Positions 6,107-8,339 of a stretch of DNA of 8,339 bases are shown piece after piece. The position numbers and the translations under genes are program-made. The DNA lies in assembly GCA_964362915.1 (NCBI GenBank), contig CAYIGH010000038.1:1-8339 (forward strand). Reading direction: 5' to 3'. Within the stretch, counting starts at the first letter, position 1. Each line of letters opens with the position of its first letter. A model generated the notes under the pieces. That model was not told the origin of the DNA. It made no database searches and worked only from the letters and a program-made list of their open reading frames with translations. The stretch is from JAUSIK01 sp964362915. Its GTDB lineage: Archaea; Nanobdellota; Nanobdellia; Pacearchaeales; GW2011-AR1.

Positions 6107-7454
6107 TTTCTCTTACTTCCCAGTATCCCCCCCTATCAGGACCAATTCTTTTTAATATGCCTTTTTCTTTTAACTGCTGTAAGTTCCATTCTATTCCTTT
6201 TATGCTAATGCCAATTTTTTCAGCCAATTCTTCTTGAGTTATACCTTTACTCTCTTTGATTAATTTAATTATTTTCTCCCTAGTTTTCTCCCTAGTTTTC
6301 TCCCTAGTTTTCTCTCCAGCGATTCTCCCTAAATCCCCTTTTGTAGGCCTGTATAATATAACTGCAAAAAATTTTCCGAATTCAAATTTTGGCAGCTTTA
6401 AACCTGCTTGTTTCATAGCCATTTTAATTCTATTGATTCCGCTTCCAACTTGTTCAACTAAATCAAGCCTTTGCAATAATCCAAAAATTAACGGATTTCT
6501 AGACAAACTCCTTTTTCCAAATTCTTCCTCTTTTATAATTAAACCTCCTGGATTGCTTATTTCAACCCTGTCATCAAAAATATCAACTTGTATCCTTGCT
6601 CCCCTTTCATTATAATCTCTGTGTGCAATCGCATTAACTATTGCTTCTTTTAGTGCCTCATCCGGAATCTCTAAAATCTCTTTTCTTGGGCCAAATCCCT
6701 CAATCTTGTATACAAGTTTTAAATTTTTATAAAAATAATTTAAAACATCATTATAATTTGTTAAAATATCCAAATGAAAATCTTTTTTATCTATAATATA
6801 TTGCTTGTCAATTCCCTTATATAAAACGCAGGTAATTATCGCATGAGGAAAAAATCTTTCAATGTGATCACAAAAAAATAAAACGCCTGCATTTTTAAAA
6901 CCCGCTCCATTCTCGCCTAAGGTTCCAAGATTTTTAAGTATTTCTTTCTCCGGAATAGTCCTGCTTATTTTTGCTTTTTCCATAAAAATATCTAACTTTT
7001 TCCTATCAAATCCATTCTTAAAACTAAACTCAGGGTTTATTCTTTCATCAAAAATAATTTTTCTCTCTTTATTAAAAAATTCCCTAATTTCATCAGTAGA
7101 CAATTTCTGAGAGCTCGAACCTTGCCTTATAAAAAACCCATTTGAACATTTATAGGGCTTATTTTTACCTTCGTAAATATTCATAATTAATATGTTTTCA
7201 AATGATTCAAGAGCTATCTTTACTTCAGGGTCACACTTTCTTGCAATATCTTGAATTTCAGATTTTAGTTTATTCGTAATATGAACACCTTTAACTTCTC
7301 CTTTGTCATTAATCCCTAACAATATTCTCCCTCCTTCTGAATTTGCAAAAGCAACTATTGATTTTGAAATACTTTTAGAATCAAAATTCTCTTTAAATTC
7401 AAGATTTATTCCTTCCCCTGATTTTATTAAATATTCTAATTCTTTTTTTTCCAT
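6090..7454 (-). CDS. AlbA_2 / HATPase_c_4 / winged-helix ATP-binding regulator
   Basis: A member of the widespread ATP-binding proteins of the Schlafen AlbA_2 type, annotated as putative transcriptional regulators; the exact target is unknown. Domains in order: AlbA_2 (about 5-130; LEFKENF 18-24, FANSEGGRILLGIND 36-50, FIRQGSSS 108-115); a linker domain; a HATPase_c_4-type region (about 264-370; EALKEAIVNAIAHRDY 266-281, EISNPGGL 298-305, RNPLIFGLLQRLDLVEQVGSG 319-339); a tandem EKTR linker (381-394); and a C-terminal winged helix (about 395-447; ITQEELAEKIGIS, then IEWNLQQLKEKGIL). The full length of 454 residues is normal for the family. The ATG at 7454 lies inside the trm5 remnant in another frame and has a GGGAGAG Shine-Dalgarno-like stretch 8 nt upstream. 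Its last codons overlap trm5. Such genes often travel with mobile DNA, which fits the disrupted locus. Confidence 0.93.
   Translation of the reverse strand: MEKKELEYLIKSGEGINLEFKENFDSKSISKSIVAFANSEGGRILLGINDKGEVKGVHITNKLKSEIQDIARKCDPEVKIALESFENILIMNIYEGKNKPYKCSNGFFIRQGSSSQKLSTDEIREFFNKERKIIFDERINPEFSFKNGFDRKKLDIFMEKAKISRTIPEKEILKNLGTLGENGAGFKNAGVLFFCDHIERFFPHAIITCVLYKGIDKQYIIDKKDFHLDILTNYNDVLNYFYKNLKLVYKIEGFGPRKEILEIPDEALKEAIVNAIAHRDYNERGARIQVDIFDDRVEISNPGGLIIKEEEFGKRSLSRNPLIFGLLQRLDLVEQVGSGINRIKMAMKQAGLKLPKFEFGKFFAVILYRPTKGDLGRIAGEKTREKTREKTREKIIKLIKESKGITQEELAEKIGISIKGIEWNLQQLKEKGILKRIGPDRGGYWEVRENGEYK
6272..6319 (-). repeat. Tandem 12-bp repeat encoding EKTR units
   Basis: Three perfect copies of TTTTCTCCCTAG (+ strand; 6272-6283, 6284-6295, 6296-6307) are followed by a fourth with two changes (6308-6319). 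On the minus strand they encode repeated Glu-Lys-Thr-Arg, a charged linker between the ATPase-like region and the winged helix of the regulator. Copy-number change would alter linker length in steps of four residues without shifting the frame. Confidence 0.9.
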
Positions 7455-7531
7455 TTTTTCTTCTCTCCCGTCTTTGCCCCTCTACCAAACTTCACAATTG
7501 CAATATTCCCGACAATATCATAGCTTACCAT
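7436..7531 (-). pseudogene. Remnant of a second trm5 5' end
   Basis: A 31-codon minus-strand ORF starts at ATG 7531. Its residues 5-26 (DIVGNIAIVKFGR through KKK) match residues 9-30 of the Trm5 gene downstream (DIIGNIAIVKFGR through KKK) at 17 of 22 positions; the DNA of 7454-7519 matches 6017-6082 at about 51 of 66 bases. After KKK the remnant departs from Trm5 and stops at TAG. Homology ends exactly where the regulator's ATG begins (7454). The remnant keeps a TATA box 25-26 nt upstream of its ATG. The simplest reading is that the regulator, together with a different trm5 copy, entered or replaced the resident trm5 and left its first codons and promoter behind. The short peptide may still be translated as a leader. 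Confidence 0.8.
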
Positions 7532-7550
7532 ACAGGATAAAAATCCTTTT

Positions 7551-7562
7551 CATTATTAAACC
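7551..7562 (-). promoter_or_regulatory. TATA promoter of the remnant/regulator/trm5 unit
   Basis: The minus strand reads GGTTTAATAATG; the TTTAATAA core (7553-7560) is centred about 25.5 nt before the remnant ATG at 7531. The transcript should therefore begin at the trm5 remnant, and the regulator is reached about 77 nt into the message. This was presumably the original trm5 promoter. Confidence 0.6.
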
Positions 7563-7584
7563 TATCTTCCAGAAAAAGTTAACA

Positions 7585-7592
7585 TTTAAATA
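7585..7592 (+). promoter_or_regulatory. TATA promoter of the HTH gene
   Basis: TTTAAATA is centred about 25.5 nt before the ATG at 7614, giving the leaderless spacing. It is divergent from the regulator/trm5 promoter, about 30 bp away. Confidence 0.65.
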
Positions 7593-7594
7593 CT

Positions 7595-7616
7595 CATTAT
7601 CTTTTAAAAGATAATG
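7595..7616. promoter_or_regulatory. Perfect 22-bp palindrome, likely operator
   Basis: CATTATCTTTT is followed directly by its exact reverse complement, with no spacer. The palindrome fills the space between the TATA box (7585-7592) and the start codon, ending on the G of the ATG at 7614-7616, so it covers the predicted transcription start. A dimer of the HTH protein encoded just downstream would block transcription there, making autorepression the natural hypothesis. As RNA, most of it would lie upstream of a leaderless start, so an mRNA hairpin is less likely. Confidence 0.65.
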
Positions 7617-8267
7617 GAAACAATAAACCCAATTACAGCAAAAATAATAAAAACCGCAGAAGATAAAGACACAATTAGGAAAATAGCGAATAAAACTGGT
7701 TTTGCTTATTCAGCAGTATATCGCTGGATAAAAGAATTAAATAAATTAGGAATATTAAAATTAGAAAGAAAGGGAAATAAAACATTAATTACAATACAAC
7801 ACAACGAAATATACATAAATTTCAAAAACTTAATAGAGAAAATAGAAGAATATGAAAAAGACAAAAAATTCTGGGCGTTTATAAAAAATACAAAATTAAG
7901 AATAAGATTAGGAAAAGAAACTTCAGCTGTTATTTGGACAAAGGGCCCTTACATCACAGGAGACTTTTATAATAAAATATATCATGTAGATGTCGTAAAG
8001 CAAGACTTCAAAGCCTTATGCAAAGAATTAAGAAAATATAATATAAATTTATCAACAGATAAACAAAACATTACAACAAAACCCTCCGTCATAATAACCA
8101 CAAAGAATTTTAAAACAGAAAAAACTCAAAACTTATCATTAACGCCATTAAAAGAAGTAATAAAATGGTGTAGAAAATTAAAATTAGAGCCTATATTAGA
8201 GCAATTATCAATTATATATAAAATCCCAATAAAAGAAAAATATTCAGAGGTCTCAACAAATGTCTAA
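7614..8267 (+). CDS. Winged helix-turn-helix protein, likely autoregulated
   Basis: A 217-residue protein with an N-terminal winged helix: helix 1 (about 6-15), helix 2 (TIRKIANKTG, 20-29), recognition helix (YSAVYRWIKELNKLGI, 32-47), and the wing (LKLERKGNKTLITI, 48-61). A 140-residue C-terminal domain follows, with a helix (70-83), strands around TSAVIWTKGPYITGDFYN (103-120), a helix (DFKALCKELRKYN), a VIITTKNF strand (159-166) and a final helix pair (LKEVIKWCRKLKLEPILEQLSIIYK). I do not recognise that domain. A wHTH plus an effector domain, a palindrome over the start and an overlapping downstream ORF resemble antitoxin-repressors of AbiE type, but this is inference from layout. It is lysine- and isoleucine-rich with A-ending codons, like its surroundings. 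Confidence 0.85.
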   Translation: METINPITAKIIKTAEDKDTIRKIANKTGFAYSAVYRWIKELNKLGILKLERKGNKTLITIQHNEIYINFKNLIEKIEEYEKDKKFWAFIKNTKLRIRLGKETSAVIWTKGPYITGDFYNKIYHVDVVKQDFKALCKELRKYNINLSTDKQNITTKPSVIITTKNFKTEKTQNLSLTPLKEVIKWCRKLKLEPILEQLSIIYKIPIKEKYSEVSTNV

Positions 8268-8339
8268 TCCACGAAACGCTATTCATGACATCCTCCGCAC
8301 CCTAAAGGTTTGTCCTTCGGACAAATCTGCCTACGGCAG
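8260..8339 (+). CDS. Possible start of a downstream ORF, cut by window edge
   Basis: An ATG at 8260 overlaps the HTH gene's stop by 8 nt (ATGTCTAA) and stays open for 26 codons to the window edge (MSNPRNAIHDILRTLK...). Overlap of this kind is typical of operon partners. However, the last 72 bases hold two hairpins and are about half G+C against under a third in the HTH gene, so the frame may be chance over a repeat or an insertion-element end. Confidence 0.3.
   Translation, partial: MSNPRNAIHDILRTLKVCPSDKSAYG
8306..8339. repeat. Tandem hairpins at right edge, possible mobile-element or interspersed repeat
   Basis: TTTGTCC (8309-8315) pairs with GGACAAA (8319-8325) around TTC, extendable by three pairs including a wobble. 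CTGCC (8327-8331) pairs with GGCAG (8335-8339) around TAC and may continue beyond the window. The preceding CATGACATCCTCC...CCTAAAGG resembles, from memory, the subterminal sequence of some IS200/IS605 ends. It could also be a terminator or an interspersed palindromic repeat. The window stops inside it. Confidence 0.4.

Noticed and set aside
6256..6615. 119-codon plus-strand ORF with repeated LVFS residues
   Set aside because: It is the antisense shadow of the tandem EKTR repeat and of the regulator's ATPase region; the regulator frame has clear domains on the minus strand.
7303..7614. Plus-strand ORF across the regulator start and divergent promoters
   Set aside because: It covers the regulator's N-terminus, the trm5 remnant and both TATA boxes in antisense; low-complexity Ser/Ile/Phe composition.

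Overview
The window reads as chromosomal DNA of an A+T-rich archaeon, most likely a small-genome DPANN lineage (Woesearchaeota or Pacearchaeota type). Evidence: a HerA-like DNA-translocating ATPase, an archaeal-type Trm5 tRNA methyltransferase, very tight gene packing, and archaeal TATA boxes (TTTAAATA, TTTTTATA, TTTAATAA) centred about 24-27 nt upstream of the first ATG of six transcription units, as expected for leaderless mRNAs. The lineage is inferred, not proven.

Layout. (1) 1-200: a G+C-richer hairpin at the left edge, then a possible 30-residue ORF on the + strand. (2) 203-2275, minus strand: a membrane-anchored DsbA-like thiol oxidoreductase, an unrecognised 133-aa protein with its own leaderless promoter, and a Mn-type superoxide dismutase whose Shine-Dalgarno overlaps the stop of the 133-aa gene. 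This looks like a redox or oxidative-stress group. (3) 2391-5063, plus strand: an unrecognised 205-aa protein, an unrecognised 233-codon gene broken by an in-frame TGA, and a HerA-like ATPase. They are closely spaced and probably co-transcribed, and no NurA is recognisable. (4) 5066-5263, minus strand: a 65-aa unknown protein whose stop lies 2 nt from the herA-like stop. (5) 5321-7531, minus strand: an AlbA_2/HATPase_c_4/winged-helix regulator overlapping trm5 by 17 nt. In front of the regulator lies a 31-codon remnant of a second trm5 start, still carrying a correctly placed promoter. (6) 7614-8267, plus strand: a winged-HTH protein with a perfect 22-bp palindrome between its TATA box and start codon (a likely self-operator), followed by the overlapping start of another ORF that runs into hairpin-rich, G+C-richer sequence at the right edge.

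The strongest observations are the split or duplicated trm5 5' end around the AlbA_2-type regulator, the in-frame TGA in the middle gene of the HerA-like operon, the NurA-less HerA-like operon with two unknown partners, and the palindromic operator of the HTH gene. I do not see a proven new system. The HerA-like operon and the HTH gene with its overlapping downstream ORF are the best candidates. No tRNA, rRNA or CRISPR array is visible, and no stretch over 300 bases lacks a gene.
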